64,000 bases of DNA, taken from the NCBI RefSeq assembly GCF_004114915.1, contig NZ_CP022219.1, forward strand, positions 1,208,501 to 1,272,500. The letters run 5' to 3'. Shown piece after piece: positions 52,395 through 61,989 of this stretch; the stretch's first letter is position 1; every line of letters starts with the position of its first letter. This stretch comes from Bradyrhizobium guangxiense. GTDB lineage: Bacteria; Pseudomonadota; Alphaproteobacteria; Rhizobiales; Xanthobacteraceae. The position numbers and the translations under genes were made by a program. The notes below the pieces were generated by a model. That model saw only the letters and a program-made list of their open reading frames with translations. It did no database searches and was not told where the DNA came from.

Positions 52395-54662
52395 ATGAGC
52401 TTCCGCCGCGACACCCTGACAAAGCCGATCTTCTCCTGGGCGCGCGGCGTGCTGCCGGCGATGTCCGCCACCGAGCGCGAGGCGCTGGAGGCCGGGGACG
52501 TCTGGTGGGACGCCGATCTCTTCACCGGCAATCCGGATTGGTCGAAGCTGCTGAAAATTGCGCCAGCCCAATTGACCGAGGAGGAGCGCGCCTTCCTCAG
52601 CGGTCCCGTCGACGAACTCTGCGCCATGCTCGACGAGTGGAAGATTTTTTGGGAATGGCGGGACCTGCCGCAGGACGTTTGGCACTTCGTCAAGCGCGAG
52701 AGATTCTTCGGCATGATCATCCCGAAGGAGTTCGGCGGCCTCGGCTTCTCGCCCTACGCCCATTCCGAAGTGGTGCGCAAGATCTCGACCCGCTCGATCG
52801 CCGCGGCCGTCACCGTGATGGTGCCGAACTCGCTCGGGCCAGGGGAGCTCCTGATGCGCTTCGGCACCAAAGAGCAGCAGGAGCGTTGGCTGCCGCGCCT
52901 CGCCGATGGCCGCGACGTCCCCTGTTTCGGACTCACCAGCCCCGAAGCGGGCTCCGATGCCGCCTCGATGGTCGACAGCGGCATCATCTGCAAGGGCACC
53001 TTCGAGGGCCGAGAGGTCGTCGGCCTGAGGCTGAACTGGCACAAGCGCTACATCACGCTCGGTCCCGTCGCGACGCTGCTGGGCCTTGCCTTCAAGGTCT
53101 ACGATCCTGACCACCTCGTCGGCCCCGAGGAAGAGCTCGGCATCACCGTGGCGCTGATCCCGACCAATCTGCCCGGCGTCGAGATCGGCCAGCGCCATCT
53201 GCCGTCGATGCAGGTGTTCCAGAACGGCCCGAACTGGGGCCGCGACGTCTTCATCCCGCTGGACTATGTCATCGGCGGAAAGGAGCGCCTCGGGCAGGGC
53301 TGGAAGATGCTGATGACGGCGCTCGCCGCCGGCCGCGGCATTTCGTTGCCGTCGCTGTCGGCGGCCGGCGCCGCCTATGCGGCGCGCACCACCGGCGCCT
53401 ATGCCCGCATCCGCGAGCAGTTCGGCATCTCGATCTCCAAGTTCGAAGGCGTCGAGGAGCCGCTCGCGCGCATCGTGGCGACCGCCTATCAGCTCGATGC
53501 GGCGCGCCGGCTGACCTGCGCGGCGCTCAATGCCGGCGTCCATCCCGCCGTCATCTCCGGCATCATGAAGCTGCACGCGACCGAGCGGATGCGCACCGCG
53601 ATCGACGACGCCATGGACATCCATGGCGGCAAGGCCGTAATCGACGGTCCGCAAAACTACCTCGGCAATCTGCATCGCGCCGTTCCGGTCGGCATCACGG
53701 TCGAGGGCGCCAACATCCTGACGCGCAACCTCATCGTGTTCGGGCAGGGCGCGATCCGCGCCCATCCCTATCTGCTCGACGAGATGAATGCGCTGGCGGA
53801 CACCGATCGCGAGCGTGGGCTCACCGCCTTCGACAAGGCGTTCTGGAAACACGTCGGCCACAGCTTCCGGACCCTGCTCCGCGCCTTCGGCCGGAGCTGG
53901 ACCTTTGGCGCCTTCGCGCTTGCGCCCGACGCCGGCGAGGCCACGCCGTTCTACCGCCAGCTCTCGCGCTACTCCGCGGCGTTCGCGCTCTGCGCCGACA
54001 TGGCGCTGCTGACGCTCGGCGGCGCGCTCAAGCGCAAGGAGATGCTGTCCGCGCGGTTCGGCGACATCCTGTCCGAGCTGTATCTGCTGTCGGCCGCGCT
54101 GAAGCGCTGGCAGGACGAGGGACGGCAGAAGGAGGATTTTGCCGCGCTGGAATGGTGCATGGCGACGGGCTTCAGGACCATCGAGAGCCGGTTCGCCGAA
54201 CTCCTCGCCAATCTGCCCAACCGCTTTGTCGCCGGCTTGCTCAAGCTCGTGGTGCAGCCGTTCGGCGCCCGCATGCTCGGTCCGTCCGATCGCGTCGTGC
54301 ACCAATGCGCTGCCATCGTGCTGGAGCCCTCGGCGGCGCGCGAGCGCCTGACGCCGGATCTCGCTCATGTCGATGACGATGGCGGCTTCGCTCGGCTGGA
54401 ACGTGCGTTCAAGCTGGTCGCGGCCACGGAGGCCATCGCCAAGCGCATGCGCGCGGCGCAGCTGCGCGACTGGAAGGATGCGGTCGCCAAGGGCGTGATC
54501 ACGCAGGCCGAAGGCGAGCAGCTTGCCGCGGCCCGCCAGGCCGTCACTGAGGTCATCGAGGTCGACGATTTCGCGCCGGAGGCGCTGTCGCCGATTTACA
54601 AGAAAACCGTCAATGTGCATCAGTTCTTCCAGGAACTCGGTGAGCAGAGGGCGGCGGGCTGA
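52395..54662 (+). CDS. fadE: Long acyl-CoA dehydrogenase (FadE type)
   Basis: 755 residues from the ATG at 52395 (GAGGT upstream). It catalyses the first step of fatty-acid beta-oxidation, making trans-2-enoyl-CoA with FAD. ERFFGMIIPKEFGGLGFSPY, FGLTSPEAGSDAASM and MDIHGGKAVIDGPQNYLG mark the dehydrogenase core. GITVEGANILTRNLIVFGQG and a C-terminal domain of some 270 residues (DUF1974-like) identify the large bacterial FadE type rather than the shorter mitochondrial type. It overlaps the thiolase gene by one base (TGATG). Head of the operon fadE-thiolase-fadB/J-yciA. Confidence 0.9.
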   Translation: MSFRRDTLTKPIFSWARGVLPAMSATEREALEAGDVWWDADLFTGNPDWSKLLKIAPAQLTEEERAFLSGPVDELCAMLDEWKIFWEWRDLPQDVWHFVKRERFFGMIIPKEFGGLGFSPYAHSEVVRKISTRSIAAAVTVMVPNSLGPGELLMRFGTKEQQERWLPRLADGRDVPCFGLTSPEAGSDAASMVDSGIICKGTFEGREVVGLRLNWHKRYITLGPVATLLGLAFKVYDPDHLVGPEEELGITVALIPTNLPGVEIGQRHLPSMQVFQNGPNWGRDVFIPLDYVIGGKERLGQGWKMLMTALAAGRGISLPSLSAAGAAYAARTTGAYARIREQFGISISKFEGVEEPLARIVATAYQLDAARRLTCAALNAGVHPAVISGIMKLHATERMRTAIDDAMDIHGGKAVIDGPQNYLGNLHRAVPVGITVEGANILTRNLIVFGQGAIRAHPYLLDEMNALADTDRERGLTAFDKAFWKHVGHSFRTLLRAFGRSWTFGAFALAPDAGEATPFYRQLSRYSAAFALCADMALLTLGGALKRKEMLSARFGDILSELYLLSAALKRWQDEGRQKEDFAALEWCMATGFRTIESRFAELLANLPNRFVAGLLKLVVQPFGARMLGPSDRVVHQCAAIVLEPSAARERLTPDLAHVDDDGGFARLERAFKLVAATEAIAKRMRAAQLRDWKDAVAKGVITQAEGEQLAAARQAVTEVIEVDDFAPEALSPIYKKTVNVHQFFQELGEQRAAG

Positions 54663-55945
54663 TGGCGCGACCGGTATTCATCGTCGACGGCAGCCGGACG
54701 CCGTTTCTGAAGGCGCGGTCTGGACCCGGACCGTTCACGCCGGTCGATCTCGCCGTGCAGTGCGGCCGCCCGCTGTTGGCGCGCCAGCCATTTGCGCCCG
54801 ACAGCTTCGATCAGGTCATCCTCGGCTGCGTCAATGTGATCGCGGACGAGATGAACCCGGCTCGCGTCGCCGCGCTCCGGCTCGGCATGGGCGAGGATAT
54901 GGTCGCTTTTACCGTGCAGATCAACTGCGGCTCCGGCATGCAGTCGATCGACACCGCCTACCGCTACATTCGCGAGGGCCATGCCGACATGATCCTCGCT
55001 GGCGGCACCGAGGCCTTGAGCCACGCGCCGCTGGTCTGGCCGAATTCCGGCGTGCGCTGGTTCGCCGGCCTCGCCACCGCCAAGGGCGTGGCGGCCCAGC
55101 TCGCCGCCGCGTTCAAGCTGCGTCCGCGCGATCTCAAGCCGATCATCGGGCTCGAACGCGGGCTGACCGACCCCGTCACCGACCTGAACATGGGCCAGAC
55201 CGCCGAGGTCGTCGGTCATCTCTTCGGCATTACGCGCGCACAGTCGGACGCCTACGCGGCCGAGAGCCACCGCCGGCTCGCGCATGCGCAAGGCGCGGGC
55301 TTTCTCAAGGGCGAGGTCGAGACCGCGTTCTCCCGCGACGGCAAGTTCTTCGACCATGACGACGGCGTGCGCCCGGACTCGACGGCCGAGACGCTGGCGA
55401 AGCTGAAGCCGGTGTTCGAGCGTCCCTGGGGCCAGGTCACGGCCGGCAATTCCTCGCAGATCACCGACGGCGCGTCCTGGGTGATCCTGGCTTCCGACGC
55501 GGCGGTGGCAAAGCACAAGCTCACGCCGAGGGCGGTCATCGTCGACAGCCATTGGGCGGCGCTCGATCCCAGCATCATGGGGCTCGGCCCCGTGATGTCG
55601 GCGACGCCGCTGCTCCAGCGCAACGGCCTCACGGTTCAGGACGTCGAGACCTGGGAGCTGAATGAGGCCTTCGCCACCCAGGTGCTCGGCTGTCTTGCGG
55701 CCTGGAACGACGAGAAATTCTGCCGCGAGATCCTCGGTCTCGACGGCGCGGCCGGCGAGATCGACCGTGAGAAGCTCAACGTGGATGGCGGCGCGATATC
55801 GCTTGGCCACCCCGTCGGCACCTCCGGCAACCGCATCGTGCTGCATCTCGTCAATGCGATGAAGCGGCTCGGCACGCGGCGCGGCGTTGCCACCGAATGC
55901 ATCGGTGGCGGGCTCGGCGGGGCCATGCTGATCGAGGCGGTATGA
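54662..55945 (+). CDS. Acetyl-CoA C-acyltransferase (beta-oxidation thiolase)
   Basis: 427 residues. The nucleophile is C89 in NCGSGMQS; the other active-site parts are NEAFATQ, GHPVGTSG and the second cysteine in CIGGGLGG. It cleaves 3-ketoacyl-CoA to acetyl-CoA plus a shortened acyl-CoA; the trifunctional context (FadI or FadA type) is supported by the flanking genes. Starts in the fadE stop codon and overlaps the next gene by four bases, so all three are translationally coupled. Confidence 0.92.
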   Translation: MARPVFIVDGSRTPFLKARSGPGPFTPVDLAVQCGRPLLARQPFAPDSFDQVILGCVNVIADEMNPARVAALRLGMGEDMVAFTVQINCGSGMQSIDTAYRYIREGHADMILAGGTEALSHAPLVWPNSGVRWFAGLATAKGVAAQLAAAFKLRPRDLKPIIGLERGLTDPVTDLNMGQTAEVVGHLFGITRAQSDAYAAESHRRLAHAQGAGFLKGEVETAFSRDGKFFDHDDGVRPDSTAETLAKLKPVFERPWGQVTAGNSSQITDGASWVILASDAAVAKHKLTPRAVIVDSHWAALDPSIMGLGPVMSATPLLQRNGLTVQDVETWELNEAFATQVLGCLAAWNDEKFCREILGLDGAAGEIDREKLNVDGGAISLGHPVGTSGNRIVLHLVNAMKRLGTRRGVATECIGGGLGGAMLIEAV

Positions 55946-58044
55946 CCATGGATTCCAAGATCATGACCGCGCTTGCCGACCGCGTCCTCGAGCTCGGGCC
56001 CAGGCCCGCGCCGGACAGTCCATACAGGCACTTCCAGCTGACGCGCGATGAAGACGGCGTCGCCTGGCTGCTGTTCGACCGCGCCGATGCAAGCGCCAAC
56101 ACGCTATCTGCCGACGTGATGGAGGAGTTCGATGCGGTGCTTGCGGCGATCGAGACCGAGCGTCCGGCCGGCCTCGTGATCCGCTCCGCAAAGCCGTCGG
56201 GCTTCATCGCCGGCGCCGACGTCAACGAATTCCGTGGCGCGTCCGATCCCGAAATGGTGGAGACCCGTATCCGCGCCGCGCACGCCGTGGTCGACCATCT
56301 GGAAGCGCTCAAGCTGCCGACGGTCGCGGTCATCCATGGCTTCTGCCTCGGCGGCGGCCTCGAGGTTGCGCTCGCCTGCCAATCGCGCATCGCGATCGAT
56401 GGCGCGCGCTTCGGCTTCCCCGAGGTGATGCTCGGCTTGCATCCCGGCCTCGGCGGCACCGCGCGTTTCACCGCGCTGGTCAATCCGACCCAGTCGATGG
56501 CGTTGATGCTGACCGGCCGCACCATCGATGCGCGCCGCGCCAAGGCGCTCGGCCTCGTCGATGCTGTTACCCAGGAACGCCATGTCCGGGGCGCGGTGAA
56601 GGATGCGATGTTCGGCCGCCTGAAGCGGGCGCGCCCGGGTCTCCTGACGCGCGGGGCGAACCTCGGTCCCGTGCGCGGGCTGCTGGCCAAGCGCATGCGC
56701 TCGGAGGCGGCGAAGGCCGCATCCCGCGAGCATTATCCCGCGCCCTATGCCCTGATCGACCTCTGGGAGAGCCATGGCGGCAGCAAGGCTGCGATGCTGA
56801 AGGCCGAGCAGGCGTCCTTCGCCAAGTTGATGGTGACGCCGACCGCGCAGAACCTGATCCGGGTGTTCTTCTTGCGCGAGCAGATGAAGAAGGCGGCAGG
56901 CTCCGGCAACGCGGTCAAGCATGTCCACGTCATCGGCGCCGGCGCCATGGGCGGCGACATCGCCGCCTGGTGTGCAGGGCAGGGGCTGCGCGTCTCGCTC
57001 GCCGACATGAAGGCCGACCCGATCGCGGGCGCGGTGAAGCGCGCCGCCGAGCTCTACGGCAAGATTATCCGCAAACCCACTGACGTGCGCGACGCCCTCG
57101 ACCGCCTGATTCCGGACATGGACGGCGAGGGCGTCCGCAACGCCGACCTCATCATCGAGGCGGTGCCGGAAAAGCTCGAGCTGAAACAGAAGGTCTATGC
57201 CGGGCTCGAGCCGCGGATGAAGCCGGGCGCGATCCTTGCGACCAACACGTCGAGTATTCCGCTGCAGGACCTGCGCACGACCCTGACGCGACCGGAGCGG
57301 CTGGTCGGACTGCATTTCTTCAATCCGGTGTCGCGGCTGCAATTGGTCGAAGTCGTCAGTCACGACGGCAATGATGTGCAGGTGCTGAAGGACGCGCTCG
57401 CCTTCGTCGGCGCGATTGATCGCCTGCCGCTGTCCGTGAAGAGCTCGCCTGGCTTCCTCGTCAACCGCGCGCTGACGCCCTACATGCTGGAAGCCATGGT
57501 GATGCTGGACGAGAAAATCGACCAGCGCCTGATCGACGCCGCGGCCGAGCAGTTCGGCATGCCGATGGGGCCGATCGAGCTCGCCGATCAGGTCGGGCTC
57601 GACATCTGCCTCGATGTCGGTGACATGCTGCGCACCAAGTTCGGTGACCTGCTGCCTCCGACGCCGGCCTGGTTGCGCGACAAGGTCGCCAAGGGCGAGC
57701 TCGGCCGCAAGACCGGCAAGGGCTTCTACACCTGGAAGGATGGCAAGGTGGAGAAGGCGCCGCTGCCCGAGACCGGCCCGCGCGTCACTGACCAGATGAT
57801 CGACCGCCTGGTGCTGCCGATGTCCAATGTCTGCGTTGCCTGCTTGCGCGAAGGCATCGTGGACGACGCCGATGCGGTCGACGGCGCCATGATCTTCGGG
57901 ACCGGCTATGCACCGTTCCGTGGTGGTCCGCTGAACTATGCACGCACGCGCGGCGCGGAAAACATTGTATCCACCCTGCGTGCGCTGGCAGAGAGATTCG
58001 GCGAGCGCTTCGCGCCCGATCCGGGCTGGGACAATTTCAAGTGA
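55942..58044 (+). CDS. Fatty-acid oxidation multifunctional enzyme (FadB/FadJ-like)
   Basis: 700 residues from the ATG at 55942, overlapping the thiolase stop (ATGA). The N-terminal hydratase/isomerase half has GFIAGADVNEF and GFCLGGGLEVALAC with the catalytic Glu, then GFPEVMLGLHPGLGG. The C-terminal half is 3-hydroxyacyl-CoA dehydrogenase: VIGAGAMGGDIAAW near residue 335, then LHFFNPVSRLQLVEVV, SSPGFLVNRALTPYM, FGMPMGPIELADQVG. It performs hydration and NAD-dependent oxidation steps, forming a complex with the thiolase. Confidence 0.93.
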   Translation: MTMDSKIMTALADRVLELGPRPAPDSPYRHFQLTRDEDGVAWLLFDRADASANTLSADVMEEFDAVLAAIETERPAGLVIRSAKPSGFIAGADVNEFRGASDPEMVETRIRAAHAVVDHLEALKLPTVAVIHGFCLGGGLEVALACQSRIAIDGARFGFPEVMLGLHPGLGGTARFTALVNPTQSMALMLTGRTIDARRAKALGLVDAVTQERHVRGAVKDAMFGRLKRARPGLLTRGANLGPVRGLLAKRMRSEAAKAASREHYPAPYALIDLWESHGGSKAAMLKAEQASFAKLMVTPTAQNLIRVFFLREQMKKAAGSGNAVKHVHVIGAGAMGGDIAAWCAGQGLRVSLADMKADPIAGAVKRAAELYGKIIRKPTDVRDALDRLIPDMDGEGVRNADLIIEAVPEKLELKQKVYAGLEPRMKPGAILATNTSSIPLQDLRTTLTRPERLVGLHFFNPVSRLQLVEVVSHDGNDVQVLKDALAFVGAIDRLPLSVKSSPGFLVNRALTPYMLEAMVMLDEKIDQRLIDAAAEQFGMPMGPIELADQVGLDICLDVGDMLRTKFGDLLPPTPAWLRDKVAKGELGRKTGKGFYTWKDGKVEKAPLPETGPRVTDQMIDRLVLPMSNVCVACLREGIVDDADAVDGAMIFGTGYAPFRGGPLNYARTRGAENIVSTLRALAERFGERFAPDPGWDNFK

Positions 58045-58065
58045 GCAATCTCGAGTGAGAGAGGG

Positions 58066-58473
58066 ATGAACGAGCAAACCAATACCGGACCGAGCGGGGA
58101 TCTCTGCATCCGTACGCTGGCAATGCCCGCCGACACCAATGCGAATGGCGACATCTTTGGCGGCTGGCTGCTGAGCCAGATGGATGTCGGCGGCGGCGTG
58201 TTTGCGTCGAAGGTCGCGAAGTCGCGCACCGTGACGGTCGCGATCGAGGCGATGAATTTTCGCAAGGCGGTCTATGTCGGCGATCTCGTGTCGGTCTACG
58301 CCAATCTCGTGCGCGTGGGCCGCACGTCGCTCACCGTGCATCTGGAGGCATGGGCGCTGCGTCGCGGGGAGGAGCATCCGTTTCTCGTCACCGACGGCAA
58401 CTTCACTTACGTCTCAATCGACGAGCACGGCCGCCCGCAAGCGGTTCGTTCGTCGACAATGATTGCGACGTAA
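58066..58473 (+). CDS. yciA: Acyl-CoA thioesterase YciA type
   Basis: 135 residues of the hot-dog fold. MPADTNANGDIFGGWLLSQMD near residue 20 is the family signature, with the catalytic Asp; TVAIEAMNFRKAVYVGDLVS follows. It hydrolyses acyl-CoAs to free acid and CoA in the cytosol, protecting the CoA pool. It is 21 bases after the FadB/J-like gene and probably in the same operon. Confidence 0.9.
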   Translation: MNEQTNTGPSGDLCIRTLAMPADTNANGDIFGGWLLSQMDVGGGVFASKVAKSRTVTVAIEAMNFRKAVYVGDLVSVYANLVRVGRTSLTVHLEAWALRRGEEHPFLVTDGNFTYVSIDEHGRPQAVRSSTMIAT

Positions 58474-58698
58474 TCGCGCGCCACGCCCTGTCTCATCTCA
58501 CGAATGCGTGGCGGGCGCCGCCAAACGCGGCGCGAGTAAGTCATCTTCGTCGCCGCTTCGCCAAGAACCAGTCATAAAACGGATGAGGTCCCGGCGTACT
58601 CAATTGCGTGTCGATTCGGGGTGGAAACGGCCTCAAATGCCTGGGGAACCTTTAGGCAGGAGCACCGTTATTTGCCCGCACTGAGGAATCCACGGACC

Positions 58699-58890
58699 AT
58701 GCCGGACAGCTACATCATCGAAGTCGATTCGCAGACCGCAGGTATCGTTGTTCGTTCTTCTGGAGGCTACTGCTTCTTCGCCTCGTCCCACCGATTCAAC
58801 CGTCTCGAAGGCCAGCTCTTCCGCAACGCCCGCGAAGCCGAGCGTGCTGCGCGCAGGCTGGTGAATGGCGAGGTGAAGGAGGCGGCGTAA
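58699..58890 (+). CDS. Small conserved hypothetical protein
   Basis: 63 residues from the ATG at 58699 (MPDSYIIEVDSQTAGIVVRS). A short alpha/beta pattern with GGYCFFASSHRFNRLEGQLF in the middle and a C-terminal Ala/Arg helix EAERAARRLVNGE. No signal peptide or membrane segment. Similar short proteins occur in related genomes; function unknown. A start at 58621 is possible but the added residues look non-coding. Confidence 0.65.
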   Translation: MPDSYIIEVDSQTAGIVVRSSGGYCFFASSHRFNRLEGQLFRNAREAERAARRLVNGEVKEAA

Positions 58891-58985
58891 CGCCTGCTGG
58901 TCCTTCCGGAGCACGCGACGCGCGAGCTATGGTGTGCAATTGCGCACCTGAGAAGCTATCCACTGCAGAAATTGCCGACCAACAG

Positions 58986-59023
58986 ATCCCGGGTCCGCGC
59001 CTTTCGGCGCGTCCCGGAATGAG
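58986..59023. repeat. Fragment of a CCCGGAATGA-type repeat
   Basis: A short hairpin CGCGCC/GGCGCG (58997-59012) and the right arm CCCGGAATGA remain, with a left side CCCGGG. It looks like a degenerate member of the intergenic element family seen at 33387, 51440 and 52182. Confidence 0.5.
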
Positions 59024-59031
59024 GCTGTCGA

Positions 59032-59484
59032 TCACAACTTCGTCGCGGCCCGCGACAAGAGCTTCCACTCGTCGCCCTGTTTCTGCCAGTTCATCAGGAT
59101 GTGAAGATTGGTCGATACTTTTTTCCCATCGGCGGCCATTTCCTGTTCCCCCAGCCAGTGGAAGCGCACGATCGCGGCGGGACCGACGACCTTGATGGTC
59201 GGGTCCTTGTACTCGATCGACAGGAATTTCGATTTGCCGTCGGTGGCATTGGCGATGAAAGTCGCCTTGTCCTCGACCTTGCCGCTGGAATGACTGTAGC
59301 TCAGATCGTCCCAGCACAGAGCCCCAAGCGCCTTCGGGTCGGCCGCGATCTGGGCGAGGCGGAAGGCCTCAACCTTCTTCGCCACCGCTTCCTCGTCTGC
59401 TGAGGCCGCCAGCGCCGGTGTCGTGAATGCGAGTGCGGAGACGGCCAGAGTCGAGAGAGCCAGATCGCGTCGGTTGATCGTCAT
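59032..59484 (-). CDS. NTF2-like/DUF4440 protein with Tat-type signal
   Basis: 150 residues. The N-terminus MTINRRDLALSTLAVSALA carries a twin-arginine motif and a hydrophobic stretch to about ALAAS, so it should be exported folded by the Tat pathway. The rest is a cone-shaped NTF2-like fold: LCWDDLSYSHSSGKVEDKATF, VRFHWLGEQEM and MNWQKQGDEWKLLSRAATKL. Role unknown; may be an isomerase-like or ligand-binding protein in the periplasm. Transcribed leftward, alone. Confidence 0.85.
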   Translation of the reverse strand: MTINRRDLALSTLAVSALAFTTPALAASADEEAVAKKVEAFRLAQIAADPKALGALCWDDLSYSHSSGKVEDKATFIANATDGKSKFLSIEYKDPTIKVVGPAAIVRFHWLGEQEMAADGKKVSTNLHILMNWQKQGDEWKLLSRAATKL

Positions 59485-59627
59485 CGTTTCCTCCTTTTTG
59501 ATCTTGCGCCGAGTGTTGCAGCCGCGCGCGGCTTTGTCGAGTGTCGCGTGGATGCGTCATTGCGCGGTCGAGGCTGTATTGATACGTCTTTCGCATCGAT
59601 GCGTCGCGCATTTGGGAAAGTACGGAA

Positions 59628-60314
59628 ATGATCGAGGCCAAACACGATGCGATGGGCAAGGCGTTGCTGTTCGACATCGACGGCACGCTCGCCGACACCG
59701 ACCCGTTGCACCTGAAGGCCTTCAACCAGGTGCTCGGTCCGCATGGCCATGTCTTCGACCACGCGCGCTTCTCCCGGGAGCTGCAAGGCTTCGCCAATGT
59801 CGCGATCGGCGAGCGCTTTCTGTCCCACGAGGCGCCGGAACGGCGCGCCCTGATCCTCGACGAGAAGGAGGAAGTCTTTCGCACGCTGGTGGCCGGGCAG
59901 ATCAGGCCGCTGCCGGGTCTGATGGCGCTGCTCGACCGAGCCGACAGCGCCGGCATCCCCATGGTCGCCGTGACCAATGCACCGCGTCTCAACGCCGAGC
60001 TGCTGCTCTCCGGCCTCGGCATCACGCATCGCTTCAAAGCGCTCGTGATCGGCGCCGAGCTGCCGCACGGCAAGCCTCATCCGCTGCCCTATCAGGAAGG
60101 GCTGCGGTTTGTCGGCGCGAGGCCGCAGACCTCGATCGCATTCGAGGACTCCCGCACGGGTGTGCAGTCCGCCACCGCAGCCGGAATTCCGACCATCGGC
60201 ATCCGGACCAGTCTCAGCCATGCTGACCTGGTTGCGTCGGGCGCGGTCGCCTCCGCCAGCGCCTTCGACGATCCGGGCCTGATCGCACGTCTTGCGAGCG
60301 TCATGGCTTGGTAG
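59628..60314 (+). CDS. HAD family phosphatase
   Basis: 228 residues, HAD subfamily IA: motif I FDIDGTLADTDPLHLKAFN near residue 15, motif II VAVTNAPR, motif III K in HGKPHPLPY, and motif IV FEDSRTGVQSATAAG. The cap is the small helical type used for phosphoglycolate or sugar-phosphate substrates. Lying directly before glpR and glpD, it may act on glycerol 3-phosphate or phosphoglycolate, but this is only context. An ATG at 59652 is an alternative start. Confidence 0.85.
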   Translation: MIEAKHDAMGKALLFDIDGTLADTDPLHLKAFNQVLGPHGHVFDHARFSRELQGFANVAIGERFLSHEAPERRALILDEKEEVFRTLVAGQIRPLPGLMALLDRADSAGIPMVAVTNAPRLNAELLLSGLGITHRFKALVIGAELPHGKPHPLPYQEGLRFVGARPQTSIAFEDSRTGVQSATAAGIPTIGIRTSLSHADLVASGAVASASAFDDPGLIARLASVMAW

Positions 60315-60422
60315 GGAAATGACGTGGCGAGGACCCTTCGTCCATTAACCGTGATCGGCGCGCGCATTGACCGAACGCGCGACCCGCCGCACCATGCATC
60401 ATTCTGATTTGAGGCCGTTACC

Positions 60423-61268
60423 GTGACCGGACTGACCCATCGCCAAGCCGAGATCCTCAACATCGCGCGAGCCTCCGGCCGTGTCATGGTCGAGGAGCTC
60501 GCGCGCCGTTTCGAGGTGTCCGCGCAGACCATCCGCAAGGATCTCAATGACCTCTGCGAGCGGCGTTCGCTGACCCGCATCCATGGCGGGGCCATCATCG
60601 CCTCCGGCGTCGAGAACCTCGCCTATGAGGCGCGCCGTTTCGTCGCCGCGGACGAGAAGAAGGCCATCGGGGCCGCCGCCGCATCGCTGATCCCGAACGG
60701 CTGCTCGCTCTTCATCAATATTGGCACCACGACGGAGGAGGTCGCGAGCGCGTTGACCTCGCACGAGGATCTGCTCGTCATCACCAACAATCTCAACGTC
60801 GCGATGCTGCTCTACCGTCATCCCCGCATCGAGGTCGTGGTCGCCGGCGGCACGGTTCGACGCGCCGACGGCGCCGTCGTGGGCTCGACCGCGACGCAGT
60901 TGATCGGCCAGTTCAAGGTGGACTATGCCATCATCGGCGCGTCCGCGATCGATGAAGAGGGCGCGCTGCTCGACTTCGACTATCGCGAGGTGCAGGTGGC
61001 GCAGGCGATCATCGCCAATGCCCGCAGCGTCATGCTGGTCGCCGATTCCACCAAGCTGCGTCGCAGCGCGCCGGTGCGCATCGCGCACATCACCCAGATC
61101 CAGACCTTCGTCACCGACCAGGAGCTGCCCGAACGCCTCGCCACCATCTGCCACAGCAAAGGCATCGAGGTGGTTGAAGCGCTGCCGAAGGGCGCGGATA
61201 TCGACGATGCGCCGGCCGAGGTGCAGGATGCGGCACCGGAAGCAGCGCCGGTGGTGCGGCTGAGATAG
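60423..61268 (+). CDS. glpR: DeoR family repressor of glycerol-phosphate metabolism
   Basis: 281 residues from a GTG at 60423. The winged HTH is TGLTHRQAEILNIARASGRV followed by MVEELARRFEVSAQTIRKDL; the C-terminal sugar-phosphate domain has LFINIGTTTEEVASAL, VVVAGGTVRRADGAVVG and LVADSTKLRRSAP. The length and order match GlpR, which releases DNA when glycerol 3-phosphate binds. In rhizobia glpR commonly heads glpD and the glpSTPQUV transporter; here glpD begins 938 bases further on, after an inserted toxin-antitoxin module. Confidence 0.9.
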   Translation: MTGLTHRQAEILNIARASGRVMVEELARRFEVSAQTIRKDLNDLCERRSLTRIHGGAIIASGVENLAYEARRFVAADEKKAIGAAAASLIPNGCSLFINIGTTTEEVASALTSHEDLLVITNNLNVAMLLYRHPRIEVVVAGGTVRRADGAVVGSTATQLIGQFKVDYAIIGASAIDEEGALLDFDYREVQVAQAIIANARSVMLVADSTKLRRSAPVRIAHITQIQTFVTDQELPERLATICHSKGIEVVEALPKGADIDDAPAEVQDAAPEAAPVVRLR

Positions 61269-61271
61269 CGG

Positions 61272-61697
61272 CTAAGCGTCGTCCCACGGGTTGAGCAGCG
61301 CGACGCCGAAGGCCGCAAAATCCTTCACGTTGCGTGTGACGAGCGTGAGATCGTTGACGAGCGCAGTCGCCGCAAAGAAGCCATCCATGACGGACAACGC
61401 GACGCCGCTCCTATGGCTCTGTGCCATGAGGTCACCCCAGCGCTCGGCCACCGCGTGATCGATCGGCAGGACGCGTCCGGCAAACCGTGCCGGCAGATCG
61501 TGGGCAAGCCAGGCGGCCAGCGCGGTGCGCCGGCGCCCGTCCTCCAGCAAGGCGACGCCGCGGCGAAGCTCGGCAATCGATGCAACGCAGATGAACGCAC
61601 GGTCCTCATCGATCGTATCCAGCCACGCCAGGACGTTCGGCGAAGGCGTGGACCGCTGAACTTCCGACAGCACGTTGGTGTCGAGCAGAAGATTCAC
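61272..61697 (-). CDS. vapC: VapC-type PIN domain toxin
   Basis: 141 residues of the PIN domain: LLLDTNVLSEVQR at the start with the first Asp, SIAELRRGV with the conserved Glu, and MDGFFAATAL plus TRNVKDF with further acidic residues, making a Mg-dependent RNase site. The fit is to the FitB/VapC group that cleaves tRNA or other RNA. It overlaps the antitoxin gene by four bases. The stop codon is 3 bases from the stop of glpR, tail to tail. Confidence 0.9.
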   Translation of the reverse strand: MNLLLDTNVLSEVQRSTPSPNVLAWLDTIDEDRAFICVASIAELRRGVALLEDGRRRTALAAWLAHDLPARFAGRVLPIDHAVAERWGDLMAQSHRSGVALSVMDGFFAATALVNDLTLVTRNVKDFAAFGVALLNPWDDA

Positions 61698-61975
61698 TGC
61701 ATCTCGTCGCGTGGCGTGTCGTGCATGCGCTCAAGTTCAACGTCGGCACCACGCAGCGGTGAGGCCAGCAGGAATTCCGCGAGCGTGCCCTTGCGCGCGG
61801 TCTTGCGGGCCCATTCCTCGGCGGAAACGACGACTGCGCTGGGCTTGCCGTGTCGGGTGATGATCTGCGGGCCGTTTTCGGCACGGTCGATCACCTCCGA
61901 CAGTCGCGCCTTGGCGTTGGCGAGCGTCCAAGTGTCATCAGGAAGCGCGTCCGGTGCAGTGTTTCGATCGGCCAT
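61694..61975 (-). CDS. vapB: Phd/YefM-type antitoxin partner of VapC
   Basis: 93 residues: WTLANAKARLSEVIDRAENG near residue 16 is the DNA-binding N-terminal half; ITRHGKPSAVVVSAEEW is the Phd/YefM signature; the C-terminal tail (LLASPLRGADVELER) should wrap the toxin. It is upstream of vapC and overlaps it by four bases (ATGA), the usual antitoxin-first order. Direct repeats at 61990-62007 are probable autoregulatory sites. Confidence 0.9.
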   Translation of the reverse strand: MADRNTAPDALPDDTWTLANAKARLSEVIDRAENGPQIITRHGKPSAVVVSAEEWARKTARKGTLAEFLLASPLRGADVELERMHDTPRDEMQ

Positions 61976-61989
61976 GCAAGTTGGAAACC

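Noticed and set aside
52389..54620. A 743-residue antisense frame over fadE
   Set aside because: No recognisable motif; sense gene is well supported.
56104..58377. A 757-residue antisense frame over the FadB/J-like gene
   Set aside because: Shadow of a well-supported gene; no start context or domains.
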